NCBI RefSeq assembly: GCF_000213175.1
Contig: NW_009799102.1
Span: forward strand, 111,229 to 145,529
Direction: 5' to 3'
DNA from: Neurospora tetrasperma FGSC 2508
Taxonomy: Eukaryota > Ascomycota > Sordariomycetes > Sordariales > Sordariaceae
DNA length: 34,301 nt
Part shown: in pieces, positions 1 to 10,389 of the stretch
How positions within the stretch are numbered: the stretch's first letter is position 1
Layout: the number at the start of each line of letters is the position of its first letter
The notes under the pieces: generated by a model
Told to the model about the DNA's origin: nothing
The model's input: the letters and a program-made list of their open reading frames with translations, nothing else
Database searches by the model: none
Translations under genes and position numbers: made by a program

Positions 1-1486
1 ACTCAAACAAGCCTCCGACGCCGGCCAAGACCCCTCCACCGCCATCCGCACCCTCTACATCGACCGCGACCCCGTCACCTTCAAAGACATCTCTCTGCAC
101 CTCCAGGGCTACCACGTCCGGCCCCGGGACGCCACTCACCTTGTCCGCCTCTTCGCCGATGCCCAGTTCTACTCCCTTCCCAAGCTCATGTCCCAGCTCT
201 ACGAGGAACCCATCCACATCACCATCGGCTCCACACCCTTCCAGATCCCGCGCGAAATCTTCTCCCTTTCTGGACCCGGGAACACGCCCAACTTCTTTAC
301 GCTCGGGTTCGCCATCTTTTTCAGCAATCCCGAGGATTTGTTTCCCGGTTTGGACAAGGAGGGTCTGATTCGTCCGCCGTCCATCGTCGCGCCTAATGTA
401 CCGAATCGCAGTGCCGAGGTCTTTCAGGAACTACTGCATATGTTGAGAGGGTACCCGGTGAAGATCAGGGATGAGAGGCATCGGCAGGAGCTTCTGAGGG
501 ACTGCAGGTATTTCAACTTCAAGGGCCTGGAGCAGCGGTTGATCCCGCATGAAAAGGGGTTCAATCAGGTCAGGGGACGGGAGGAGATTGTGCTGGGGTT
601 GAGAGATATTATGAAGAGCGGGATAAGCGTGGCTAATGAGCCGGTGGAGGGAGATCCGTTGGCGGGGTGGGTGAATTACGCCAGGCCGTATGCGGACGAC
701 AAAGCGATGGAACTCGTACTTGAAATCGGCGAAGAAGCCACGCGGTTACACATTGGACCTGGCGGGAAGGATGTCAGAGCGGAGTTCTTCACGGACATCA
801 AGGCGAAAATGGCCAAGTTATTCGAGGTCATCGCTACCAAGCTCAACTTGCCCTCCTCCACTCAGCTCTCGGGGCTATTGATGGCCAAAGGAGGGATGGG
901 TAGCGAACCGCCCACGTCAAGAGACACTCTTCTCAGCGAGGACCTCATCCGCGTCATCCTCGACCCCGAAGCAAGCATAACATTAGACGGCCAACCCTGG
1001 ACAGCAGACGACTCTGATCAAACTGCCCATCCATCACTACCCGCACACGAAACCGTAAACAGCACCCCCGGCACCACCTTCCCATCTGCCTCCTCCTCCG
1101 GCGGCCCCTCAACGGCCGAAACCCCCAATTCCATCAACCTCAGCACCAACCCCTCTTCCTCCCAACAACCGAACCACCAACAATCATCACCACTCGACGA
1201 AAACCCCAACCCCCGCAAACGCCGACGCCTAGACTCCAGCCCGCCCTACGGAGTAACAACCACCGTCCCCACCTCACCACTAGGCGGCGAGCAATGGATC
1301 GTCAAAACCGGCCAGTGGCGGCTGCGTATTCAATCGGTTAACAACAACAAGAACGCGTCCAGTCCCTTGACCTCCAACCCGGCTAAGGCGTCGTCGGTGG
1401 TGGAATGCTGTTTGGTGGCGGTCAAGCTTGATGCGCTGAGCAGCGAGAGGAGGAGGAATGAGAGGAGGGGGTTTTTGGGTGGTTAG
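1..1486 (+). CDS. Tandem BTB/POZ-domain protein, 5' end cut by window edge
   Basis: The reading frame is open from base 2 to the TAG at 1484-1486, so the visible first ATG at 188 is internal and the true start lies left of the window. The start of the visible part (FKDISLHLQGYHV, then LFADAQFYSLPKL) has the shape of the potassium-channel-tetramerisation type of BTB fold. A related block follows: IHITIGSTPFQIPREIF, then FQELLHMLRGYPV and LLRDCRYFNFKGLEQRL. This makes two BTB-like units in tandem. The middle is ordinary globular sequence. A long Ser/Pro/Asn/Gln-rich stretch then carries a basic cluster (PRKRRRLD) that could be a nuclear localisation signal. The last part (QWIVKTGQWRLRIQ) looks ordered again. 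BTB domains mediate protein-protein assembly; the partner cannot be told from sequence. No intron is needed in the visible part. Function beyond the fold is unknown. Confidence 0.8.
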   Translation, partial: LKQASDAGQDPSTAIRTLYIDRDPVTFKDISLHLQGYHVRPRDATHLVRLFADAQFYSLPKLMSQLYEEPIHITIGSTPFQIPREIFSLSGPGNTPNFFTLGFAIFFSNPEDLFPGLDKEGLIRPPSIVAPNVPNRSAEVFQELLHMLRGYPVKIRDERHRQELLRDCRYFNFKGLEQRLIPHEKGFNQVRGREEIVLGLRDIMKSGISVANEPVEGDPLAGWVNYARPYADDKAMELVLEIGEEATRLHIGPGGKDVRAEFFTDIKAKMAKLFEVIATKLNLPSSTQLSGLLMAKGGMGSEPPTSRDTLLSEDLIRVILDPEASITLDGQPWTADDSDQTAHPSLPAHETVNSTPGTTFPSASSSGGPSTAETPNSINLSTNPSSSQQPNHQQSSPLDENPNPRKRRRLDSSPPYGVTTTVPTSPLGGEQWIVKTGQWRLRIQSVNNNKNASSPLTSNPAKASSVVECCLVAVKLDALSSERRRNERRGFLGG

Positions 1487-2622
1487 GTACCTGACATTAA
1501 GATGAGGGTGAGGCCCTGGGGGTACTGATGGGATGGAAAACGGTTGATGGGATGGATGAACTAGGATCCGCCGAGACACAATATGGATACCTAGTCAATG
1601 CAAGGTTCTTGTAGCGGGTATTCAATGTTCATTAGGTAGTCTTTGGGACTTTTATTGTGGTTTCCTACTTGGTAGAGCTTCAAGCAACAACCCCCATATC
1701 ACAAATTCCAAAGCAGATCTCCCAACACCAACGCCTGTATGATATACCCAAGGTGCCAAAAGCGTTGATCAAGCCCTACCACTTCCATCGCACGTTATTT
1801 GTCGACCGGATACTGAAGACACACCACCTAAAACGCCATCCAAGGCCACCCATCCAGATCCAGCCCCTGTCTTTTGGCTTCGCTCAACCCATTGTTCAGG
1901 TGTAATCTGATGGGACATTCTGACCCGAGTCCGATATCGAAGGCTGTGACGCAACAACGCTTGTCCCATGTCCGCGAAGCCCAATCCAGATATTAATCGC
2001 CAAAAGCACATGGTCGCAATCAAACCAAGGGCGGCGGAGCCAAGACGTCGACGAATCGTCTGTTAAGCTTCCCTCCGGTCGCCAAAACGACCAGCCGAAA
2101 AGTTCACGGATGTAGAGCGATTCCTTCCATTCTTCTCTCGTCATCAACAGCAATGCTCGTTGTTCTCTTCCAGGGGTTGTGGACACTTAGTGGCATGGAC
2201 GTCTTGGTCCCGCGATATGTTTGAGGTTGCCGCCGAGCGGCCGGGGCGGCACTGTTGGCTTTCCGTTCCTGACGAGGTCGAGGTGCTCTCGTATCGGATC
2301 GAGTCGGTTTGGTGTTCGAGTCATTCGCATGGGCGAGGGCAGTAGAGGATGCGCCGGCTGATAGGTTGTTTAAGTGGCTGGCTGGCTGGCGTGGCCTCGA
2401 TGCATACCAGGGCGAGGACGACTGATATGAACTGGACTGGGCTCGAGAAAGCAATCGGCTTGCTTCTGCTGTAGCATTGAGGCTTTGGTTGCAAGTTGAT
2501 GTTGGAAAGACCGATGTTATCCTATCCTTCAGCCTCGGTATACAGAATCATGAACGCCTCGTTGCGAGCAACTTCTGATGTCCACGCCTTTTAGGTTTCT
2601 CACTCGACTTCGTAGTCCCCCA
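1487..2622. other. Intergenic region between convergent genes
   Basis: This holds the 3' flanks of the BTB gene (plus) and of dph-3 (minus). Open frames exist on both strands (for example minus 2104-2454, which begins at TTG, not ATG), but none has a recognisable domain or a convincing start. I see no RNA gene or repeat. Confidence 0.5.
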
Positions 2623-2985
2623 TTAAGCGGAAACAGCAATAGACGCCGCGGCATCCGGTGCCTTGGGGAGGTTATCCTGTTTAGATAATCACCCGTTGGT
2701 TAGCACACTGCTGCATTCCACCCAACCCCAAACCTTCTCGCCTCCATGTCCTAGTCTCTCCCCCCACACACAGAAAAGGGCAATACTCACAACCTCAAAA
2801 ATGACCCTAACCATCAAGCTACAGCTCGGGCAAACGGCAATGTCCTGACCGTCCTGGAGGTCGGCGAGCGCAATCTCGAACTTGTCGCCGCATGGGCAGG
2901 GGTACGAATACGTCTGCAGCGCTGGGTCGTAGGTCATGTCTTCGATTTCGACTTCGTCGTAGATGGAGTATTCTTCGTCGGACAT
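2623..2985 (-). CDS. dph-3: Diphthamide biosynthesis protein 3 (CSL zinc-finger protein)
   Basis: Two exons: 2791-2985 (65 codons) and 2623-2676 (17 codons plus TAA), joined in phase 0 across a 114-base intron (2677-2790) with a GTGAGT donor and an AAACAG acceptor. The predicted protein has 82 residues, the usual length for the family. The start [17 protein letters not shown] and the zinc ligands C30-x-C32 and C52-x2-C55 (PCPCGDKF, then VCPSCSL) are the CSL/DPH-type zinc finger. DPH3 is a small cytosolic iron/zinc protein. With DPH1-DPH2 it supplies electrons for the first step of making diphthamide on the translocation factor eEF2, and it also takes part in Elongator-linked tRNA modification. 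Exon 2 encodes an Ala-rich tail ([17 protein letters not shown]). The splice model rests on frame, length and signals, without transcript data. Confidence 0.93.
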
Positions 2986-3566
2986 TTTGGCTGTTTCGGG
3001 TTTCGGTTGAGAATTTCGCGGAATAGTTTTGATCGGGCGCAGATTTCACGAGTTGGGGTTGGGAGCGGAAGAGTTGGAAGCGTTGGCTGGGTTGGAGGCT
3101 GCAGTGATATGCTGGGAAGTTGAAGGAACGAGACAAAAAAAGAGTCAGCGCGGCGAGCGGGACAGTCAGTGGAGGGGCAAAATGTCAGATGTGAACTGAA
3201 CTTTTGGCGCGTGCGGCGCGCGGATGGAAGTGTGGGGGTAGGCGGAGTATCTTACCGTATAGTACGCCAAGACGGGCAATGCGTGTAAGTCAAAGCTGCG
3301 TAACTTACCAAGACGTCGTATTGCTTCGTCACTACAGCGAATCTTCCTCAATCGCTGTAGTCATGCTACGCAAAAGACATGCCATGAGACAAATCGCAGA
3401 ATCCATTATGTATAATGGCAAAAGAGACCCAAGCTATCCCCAAGGCTCGAAAAACTCTTCTGAGATTGCATATCACCAAAGAGCATAAAGATGAGCATGA
3501 TGTCACTGGCTGCAGGGCTCTCATTCCTTGGTCATAACGCCCTGATATGAACCTTACTTTCAACAA
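2986..3566. other. Intergenic region: dph-3 promoter side and tRNA upstream flank
   Basis: No coding frame here looks real. It contains the dph-3 leader, which has no upstream ATG in the first 100 bases, and a 10-bp inverted repeat at 3331-3361 that is listed separately. Confidence 0.45.
3331..3361. repeat. Perfect 10-bp inverted repeat (hairpin)
   Basis: ACTACAGCGA (3331-3340) and TCGCTGTAGT (3352-3361) are exact reverse complements around an 11-base loop. It lies between dph-3 and tRNA-Trp, about 205 bases upstream of the tRNA. Its role is unknown. Confidence 0.6.
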
Positions 3567-3638
3567 GGCCCTATGGCGCAACGGTAGCGCGTTCGACTCC
3601 AGATCGAAAGGTTATCCGTTCAAATCGGGTTGGGGTCA
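3567..3638 (+). tRNA. tRNA-Trp (anticodon CCA), intronless
   Basis: The 72-base sequence folds as a full cloverleaf. The acceptor stem GGCCCTA pairs with TGGGGTC (two G-U wobbles), with discriminator A at 3638. The D stem is GCGC/GCGC. The anticodon stem TTCGA/TCGAA closes the loop CTCCAGA, giving anticodon CCA. The T arm is ATCCG-TTCAAAT-CGGGT. The A box fits TGGCGCAACGG and the B box fits GTTCAAATC. No intron lies 3' of the anticodon. A T-run typical of RNA polymerase III termination follows 12 bases later. Confidence 0.95.
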
Positions 3639-4602
3639 TCCACAACATCTTTTTGGCTTTTTGCTATTCATGCATCTGCGACCAGCAACCATCTCGTGTT
3701 TCTTTTTTTTTTTTTTTTTTTTGAAATTCGAAGTGGTGATCAATCTCCTGACAGAATTTTTTCTTCTTTTCTTCGGGCGGAGGTTGAAGATTTTTTAACG
3801 AGTTGAGACATTTTGGAGGTCAATTCACCAAAAGATCATGTAGGAAAAGAAACTCATTATCAACTCTTCTCTTTATATACAATAATACTCCATATTACGC
3901 TTCCTCACGCTTCTCCTCCTCCTTCTCGCCATCATCATATCACATCTACCTCAAAAACTTCATCCTCGAGAATCTTCCGCCCTTTCGCATATTTACACTA
4001 CTGTCCACACTTTCTCTTGTGATTTGTGCTCACGAAACCCCAACTATCTAGACTTCCGACCTCAGATCCACCTCTCAATACTGTTGTTGATGCTGTTGTG
4101 CCTCCGTTCTCCTCCATTCGCTCCAGGAACTCACTCCCGGACCCCTAACATCTTCGTCCTGATCTTGACTTCCACGTCAAACACATCTTTCACCCGTCGA
4201 ATCCTCTCTTCTATCGGAACTCGATGCCTCATCCTTCGCAAAATATCTTCACTCCAACCTCCGCACAAGGAAAAGAAAACCAGCACCAGAGTCTCTCCAT
4301 GTGTGCTCAACAACCAATATTAGCGGACTCAACAACATCATGATTTGGATAACCACTACCACTGTACTATACCATACCATCCTTCTATTCCCACCTCTTC
4401 ATCACCAGAAAATAGACACCACGCATTCCACAGCATTACATCCCAACCAACATCCCGCTCACTCATTCCCTCACTCAAACAACCCAACACTCCTGTCCAT
4501 CAACCATCAACATCGAAATCGCAACCCAGACAACTCAAGCCAACCCAACCCAACCCCGAAACATCACCAACAAATCAACCCAAAAGACTAAGAAACCTCG
4601 TC
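3639..4602. other. Non-coding region with poly-T tract and C/A-rich, pyrimidine-biased DNA
   Basis: A run of 20 T residues lies at 3703-3722. From about 3850 to 4600 the plus strand is rich in C, T and A and poor in G; this is the 3' flank of the minus-strand GPI-protein gene. Several open frames result from this composition. The longest, 4345-4764, starts at TTG, encodes low-complexity sequence and runs into the antisense of the GPI gene, so I do not call it. Confidence 0.5.
3650..3654 (+). terminator. RNA polymerase III terminator of tRNA-Trp
   Basis: Five T residues on the coding strand, 12 bases past the tRNA 3' end; a second T5 run follows soon after. Confidence 0.7.
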
Positions 4603-5574
4603 TCACAACAAAACCATCCCCACCGCCGCAAAAACACCCAACCCCACCGCCGGTCCCTGCAACGGCACCTTTCCAGCCGCAGCACTAGGCACCGAAGACG
4701 GAGACGCAGTAGAAGTGGAAGTAGAAGTAGAGGTGGTGACGCCCGACGAAGTGTAGCTGCTTGAAGAAGTGGTGGAAGAATAGACGGTGGTGGTTGTGGA
4801 GGAGGTGGAGGTGGAAGTGGTGGAAGAGGAGGGTGTGACTGTTGTGGTGGCTTTTTTGTTTCTTAACATTAGTAGGATGAAAAAGAGAGAGAGAATGGTG
4901 GATGACATGCCGAAAGAGCGTGGTGCAAAGGAAAAAAACGGAGAAAAGGGGGGAACGAAGGAGTGGAGGTGGTTAGGTAGGGATAACTAAATTCCCAGAG
5001 GGGGAAGTGACGCAACAGGAGGGTCGTCAGGAAGAGGAGGAGGATCCTCGTAGGTCTGCTCATCCTCATTCTCAGGCACAAACCCCGCAGAATCAGGATC
5101 AGGAGACAGCGAATCAACAGGAACAGGACGAGGAGTCTGAATGGGAATAGGCGCTTTCGGGGGAGGAAACGGAGGAAAAGTGACCGGCAGAAGAGGAGGA
5201 GGAGGTTGATGGGGATGACAAGGTCCGACATCACGCGCAACCCGATCTAGCCGGTCCGTCCGACCCCGACACCCCTTGGCAGCAGGCGCAGGTGGAATAA
5301 CACCACCACCACCTGTAACACGAGGGAGGGCCGGGAATTGGATCATGCAAGAGGCTAGACAAGACTGGAGGCTCTCGTTTTGACGAGGAGGTGCTGTAAC
5401 AAAAACACAAAACAGTTGGAAAAGGCAGTGAGAATGGACGGACGGGACACCAAAAAAGAGAGACTTACTCGAAGAAGTTGAGGTCGGCGTGCTCACGTAA
5501 ATACTAGTAATAGTGGTTTGAGCAGCAGCGAGGCTGGCAGTGCCGAGAACAGCGAGGAGAGTGGAGGAACGCAT
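4603..5574 (-). CDS. Secreted Ser/Thr- and Pro-rich protein with probable GPI anchor (exon model partial)
   Basis: Exon 1 (5469-5574) starts MRSSTLLAVLGTASLAAAQ, a clear signal peptide. A GTAAGT...ACAG intron (5394-5468, 75 bases) joins it to an exon with a small Cys group (SCLASC, then GC and PC) and a Pro-rich tail. That frame meets a TAG at 4987-4989. The same frame reopens below, and 4603 to about 4860 encodes a Ser/Thr-rich region (TSTSTSTSTASPSS) ending in SAAAGKVPLQGP and then the hydrophobic AVGLGVFAAVGMVLL at the stop, a typical GPI-attachment signal. A TACTAAT branch-point-like site near 4875 with an AG just after it suggests a second intron that removes the stop. I could not fix its donor. 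If no splice occurs, the gene ends at 4987 as a shorter secreted protein. The paired cysteines faintly recall CFEM-type surface proteins, but the eight-cysteine pattern is absent. Function unknown. Confidence 0.6.
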
Positions 5575-6700
5575 CTTGCTTAGGTGGCTTTAGGACCGGT
5601 CGGTGGCTGGTTAATTTTGGCTTTGGTAGAGTTCGATGCTTTGGTAGCGAATGAGTTGATCCTCTCTTCGTTGACTTTGTCTTGTTTTAGCTTTGAGGGG
5701 GAAAAACGAGAGCAGAAAGGATGATAAGGCGTTGAGAGGTAGGTGAGATGACAGAAGAAACGAGGGGAAGGAGACGGCTATTAAATGTTAGATGAGGGGA
5801 GGCTGGAGATGAGGTGATCAGATACCAAGACGCGGAAGATGTCTGGATGATGAAAGAGGAAGCTTGCACTGCCTACCGGGGACGAACAACATGAGAGCTG
5901 ACTCCAAGTTCCAGGAAGGCTGTGGGCAAGTCCAACGCCGGATGAACACTCGGCTTCACTTCAGGAGTGAGGTCATCATGGCTGACATTGGAGCTTCGTA
6001 TCCCCTTCAGGGAGTCGAGTACACCATGATGCTGACACAACTACGCAATCAACAGGGATGACATGTTCCCCTGAGCCTGGACTCCTCAACTCATTCTGCC
6101 TTCGGAGCGGGGAGATGTTTCCGAAGCATGCTGATGTCCTCGTAACTGGCAAGCCTCGCAATAGCGCCAACCTCTTCACGTGCTCTCCGAAGCTGTTTAC
6201 TTGGCTGGGTGCTGAGTACTGTAGTTACGAGCAGCCGAACATCCTGTGTACGGGGGCAGTGAGGTCCGACCGCCGGTGCTCGAGCCTCCGGGCCAACTCT
6301 CCGGAACTCAAGCAGGCGAGCGGGTTCAAAACCAGGCAGAACAACGAGCTCCGAACTAAGTGGAACATACCCGGGCTCTCCAGGGGAAGAACTGTGCTCA
6401 TGAAGCGGCTCTGGCTCTTCCTTGCCCACTGGATCAAGACGATACAGTCGATGCTTTGAGGCCTCCCAGTGTAAGTGACGCGACCAGACACATCCCAACA
6501 TCAGGCCAACCACCGCCACACAGCCGTGTCCTTTGAACATGAAAGCTTTGACACAAACATCCGTCACCTAGATGAACACAAATCTATTCATCGCTAAACT
6601 TTTAACCATCCATGATATCAAAACCCAAACAAATGACATTCATCAGAAAACCATCACTACCCACCACGTAGATTTCCCATCCTACAACACATCATCCCTT
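5575..6700. other. Intergenic region: GPI-protein promoter and LeuRS 3' flank
   Basis: It holds the upstream region of the minus-strand GPI-protein gene and the downstream flank of the LeuRS gene. Frames at 6058-6459 (plus) and 6091-6567 (minus, GTG start) are open on opposite strands over the same GC-richer DNA and match no family I recognise. No RNA gene was seen; a B-box-like GGTTCAAAACC near 6324 lacks any cloverleaf. Confidence 0.45.
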
Positions 6701-9700
6701 TTAAACGTTGGTAAAGAAAAAGCTGGGCTGGCCAGGAAGAGCAGCCTCAGCCATTGGCGCCGTGACCTCGATCTCAGCACCACCATTCGTCAAGTCCTTG
6801 CCTGTCTTGCTGCCCTCCTCAACAAGAACAACCTGCACGCTCTCCAAGCCAGCAGTCCTCTTCAGACCGGGGATCATAGCCAACAGCGTCGCCTTCTCAT
6901 CGAAGGACAGCTTGCGGCTAAGAATCTGCTCAGCGGGCTCGCCATCCTTCAACCTCTTCCTGAGCGCCTGGACGAAGGGCATGGCCTTCTTCATCTCGCC
7001 CATCTTGGCGATGCGGCCGTTCAGCTCCTTATCATCGATCTTCTGAGTGCCGGTAGCAGCGTCCCAGACCTCGGAGAGCAGGTCGATGTACTTCGCCTGC
7101 CAGGTGGGGAAGTTCTCGGTGGCGAAGATGGTGAGCTTCTTGGGCTTCTTGGGGTCGAAGTCGGACTGGCGGCCCTTGGCCATCTTCTTGAGCTGGGCGG
7201 CCTCGGCGGAGTTGATGGCGGAGGAGGTGGTGCGGACGTAGTCGCGAGCGGCAGTGAGGGCGGGGTTGGCGGCGGGGACCTCGGGCCAGCGGGCGAACTG
7301 GATGGACTTGGGCTCGCCGAGGCATTCTTGCCAGACGTAGTCGGCCCAGTGAGGGGCGATAGGGGTGATGACGAGGGCCTGGAAGACGAGTTAGTACCGA
7401 AAGTGAAAATGTTGATGGGGCAAGGAAAGAAAAAAACGTACCTGAAGACGAATGTACTTGGTGACCAAGTCCTTGTGCAGAGGAATGCCAGCAGCAGCGC
7501 AAGCCTCACGGTACATATCACGAGCGTTCAAGAAATCGTAGTGAGCAGCCTTGAGAGCAAGCTTGTACGAGGTCTCCTCGTAGTGCTTGCGGGCCTCGTT
7601 GACAAGGGCGTTCATCTCGTTGTCGAACAGGGCATCCTGGAAGCTGTTGAGCTCGCCAGTGCGGAGAGACTCGTCCTTGAGAGTCTCCTCGATCCACTCC
7701 TTGTTGGTGTAGAACCTGAGAATGGTGTTGTCGGCGACATCCTCGACAAAGTTGGAGTCCGAAATACCATCACCGGCATCGGCAAGAGCAACACGGGCGG
7801 CGTCGGCACCGTACTTCTTGACGACATCGTCGAGGGTCATGAAGTTGCCAGTAGACTTGGACATCTTCTCACCGTTGAGCTGCAAGTGGCCGTTGGCACG
7901 GACGGACTTGGGCCAGTACTCACGGGGGAAGAGGGCGATGTGGTTGTACAGCCAGAAGGTCAAGTGGTTGGGGATGAGATCCTTGCCCGAGACACGGATG
8001 TCGAGGGGATAGAAGTACTGGAACTCGCGGCGCATGGAGTCGAGGGTCTCCTTGGGAATGCCGGACTTGGTGACCAAGTGGTCGGACAGCTCGGTGCGGC
8101 AGAAGATGTAGTCCCAGACCTCGTCGATCATCTGGTCAGCACCAATGTTGCCCTTGCCCTTCTCACGACCGAAGAGGTCCCTGTGCAGCCAGTGGGCAAC
8201 AGTGTAGTAGGCCATGTAGACGGTAGAGTCAGAAAGAGACTCGACAAGGAAGTTGGGGTCCCAAGGAAGCTTGGAGCCGAGACCGTAGGTACGGGCGCAA
8301 GCCCACTGCTTGAGCCAGCCGATGACGCCCTTGAAGGCGTGCTGGGTGTCGGCGTAGTAGGTGTTGATGCCCTTGCCGTCCTTGTTCTCGACATAGTCGT
8401 AGAGGATGGTGCGCCACGAGTCCTCACCGTAGTCGATGTACCACTGGTCCATGAGGGCAACGGAGCACTCGTCGCCGGAACGGGAGACGACCTTGTTCTC
8501 GGGCTCGGAGTAGGCGAAAGCGTCACCGGCGTCGATGAGCTGCTGGCGGACCTTGGGCTTGGCGGTCTCGACCTTCTCGCCCTTGAAGTCACCGTAGTTC
8601 ATGATACCCTGGTAGAAACCCTCCTTGTAGGCGAGTTCCTTGGCCTCAAGGAGCTGCTTGGCATCCTTGGGGGAGTTGATCTTGAGCTTCTTGACGAGGT
8701 AAGGGGCCAGGAGGTCGGAGGTAGGGGTCTTGATGACCGAGACAATCTCCTTCTCGGCCCACTCCTTCTGGATGCCGTAGAACTCGGGCTTCTTGGCGAG
8801 CTCGGTCATCATCGCGCAGTCGTCGGGAGAGTCGGAGGGAACGGAGGTGACGACACCGGTACCCTTGGTGGCCAGGACGGTGTCCATGGGGAGGACGTAG
8901 ACCTCCTTGTGGACGGAGAGGGGAGCGTTGACGAGGGTACCGATGAGGTCGGAGCCGACGATATCAGCAGCCTTCTCAATGACGCCCTCCTTCTCGAAGA
9001 TGCCCTGGTAGGCCATGTTCTTGGCGGCGCGCTCGGTGATGACAAAGTACTCGTTCTCGGCGGCCTTGAAGACACCGTACTTGAGGGCAGGGCCGACGAA
9101 GCAGCAGACCTGACCGTACATGGTCTCGGGACGGAGGGTGGCAGGGCACAGGTAGACGTTGACGCCCTCGGGGAGCTTGCCCTTGAGAGCCTCGGCAGCC
9201 TTGGGCGCCCACTCGGTGACCTTGAGCTTGAGGGCCGTGTACTCCTGGGGAAGGACACCCTCACCCTCGCTACGGTCGTGGTCCATGCAGGGCTGGCCGT
9301 CCTTGATGGAGTAGATGGTGTAGCGCTTGCCGAACTTGATCTTGTTGAGCTCCAAGAGGCGGTTCATCTGCCAGCGGACAAAGGCATCGTAGTAGGGGTT
9401 GGCGTCGGTGGTGACGAACTGACGGCGCCAGTCGATACGGGCACCGAAGTTGGTGAGATCCTTCTTGCACTCGGGAGGGAAGTAGTGCAGCCAGTACTGG
9501 GGGTCGGCGAACTTGTGAATCTCCGAGACGGGGATGCCGAGAGACTTGAGGATCTGGAACTGGTACTTGGCGCCGCCCGTCTTTGCGACCGTCTTGCCCT
9601 TCTTGGCGTTGAACTTGGTGAGATCCTCCTTGGTCTTGGGAGCAGCGGCAGGGGCGGCAGCGGCAGGGGCGGCACCCTCGACGACCTCGTCCTCCTTGTA

Positions 9701-10144
9701 GCGCTCAAACTCCTGGCCAAACATCTCAATCTCCTTGACCAGCTTGTCGGCCGAGGCCTTGATGGGCAGACCGGTGCAGTGGTAGCCCTGGGGGAAGAGG
9801 GCGCGCTTGCCCTGCATGCGGGCGAAGCCGGTGTGGTACTCGATCTTGGAGAAGCTGAAGGCGTGGCCGGCGTGGAGGCGGCCGTTCATGTAGGGGTAGG
9901 CAATGGTGCCGAAGAACTTGGGGTGCTTTTGGCGTAGCTCATCGGGGGTGATGGCGTCGAGAGGGAACTCGGCGGTGGAGGGGGCATCGACCTCGAAGAC
10001 GCCCTCCTGCTCCCATTTTTGCTGGTACTTCTTCTCGATCTCGATGAGGGTGTCTCTCTTTTCGGTGCCCTTGAGCTCCTTGGTCTTGGAGGCGGAGACG
10101 GAGAGGTTCTCGACGCCCTTGGCGACGGCTGCTGTGTCGGCCAT
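6701..10144 (-). CDS. leu-6: Leucyl-tRNA synthetase, cytosolic (class I)
   Basis: Exon 1 7442-10144 (901 codons), a 63-base intron at 7379-7441 (GTACGT donor, TACTAAC branch point, CCAG acceptor, phase 0), and exon 2 6701-7378 give 1126 residues, close to the ~1,100 usual for fungal cytosolic LeuRS. It attaches leucine to tRNA-Leu using ATP. The class I signature is at residues 91-94 (HAGH, in YPYMNGRLHAGHAFSF) and the KMSKS loop at 760-764. Between them is the CP1 editing domain with its Thr-rich GTGVVTSVPSDSPDD segment, which hydrolyses mischarged tRNA. The start ATG sits in a good fungal context (acaaacATGGCC). There is no mitochondrial presequence, so it acts in the cytosol. Third codon positions are strongly C/G, as expected for high expression; this also keeps the opposite strand open for over 1,100 codons. 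The symbol follows the Neurospora name for this enzyme. Confidence 0.96.
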
Positions 10145-10382
10145 GTTTGTTTATGTGGTGATGTCTGGTCTTGGTGGTGAAGAAGAAAAGAAAGACCGAA
10201 GTCGGCAACCCGGACTGCGAATTCTCTGTTTCGCAAACTGAAAGTGTTAGAAACTCGGCGTTGACTGTTGTACCTACAAGCACAGCACAGCGAGGCGACA
10301 AGAACTGAAGCCAGAGCTAGAATACCAGAGGAGAGTGCTGCTGCTGCTTGGGTTGTTTGACGGGATGACTGACCTGTGGAAT

Positions 10383-10389
10383 TGAGTCA
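10383..10389. promoter_or_regulatory. Candidate CPC1/Gcn4 binding site TGAGTCA
   Basis: A perfect TGAGTCA palindrome lies about 240 bases upstream of the LeuRS start codon. Gcn4 and its Neurospora counterpart CPC1 bind TGA(C/G)TCA and raise transcription of amino-acid and aminoacyl-tRNA synthetase genes on amino-acid starvation. Position and gene identity fit; binding itself is inference. Confidence 0.55.

Noticed and set aside
2104-2454. 116-codon minus frame between the BTB gene and dph-3
   Set aside because: It starts at TTG, is Ser/Arg/Pro/Ala-rich and low-complexity, and matches no family.
4345-4764. 139-codon plus frame with a basic, Arg/Ser-rich C-terminus
   Set aside because: It begins at TTG, and the Arg/Ser-rich end is the antisense of the Ser/Thr stalk of the GPI-protein gene.
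6320-6335. B-box-like GGTTCAAAACC suggesting a tRNA
   Set aside because: No acceptor, D or anticodon stems can be formed around it.
6091-6567. 158-codon minus frame between the GPI-protein and LeuRS genes
   Set aside because: GTG start, no domain, and the same DNA is open on the plus strand; likely chance in GC-richer sequence.
6572-9937. Open frame of 1121 codons on the plus strand opposite LeuRS
   Set aside because: It is antisense to a conserved gene and extends because GC-rich third positions remove stop codons on the opposite strand. Its product is repetitive in Leu, Val, Gly, Asp and Glu, with no domain.
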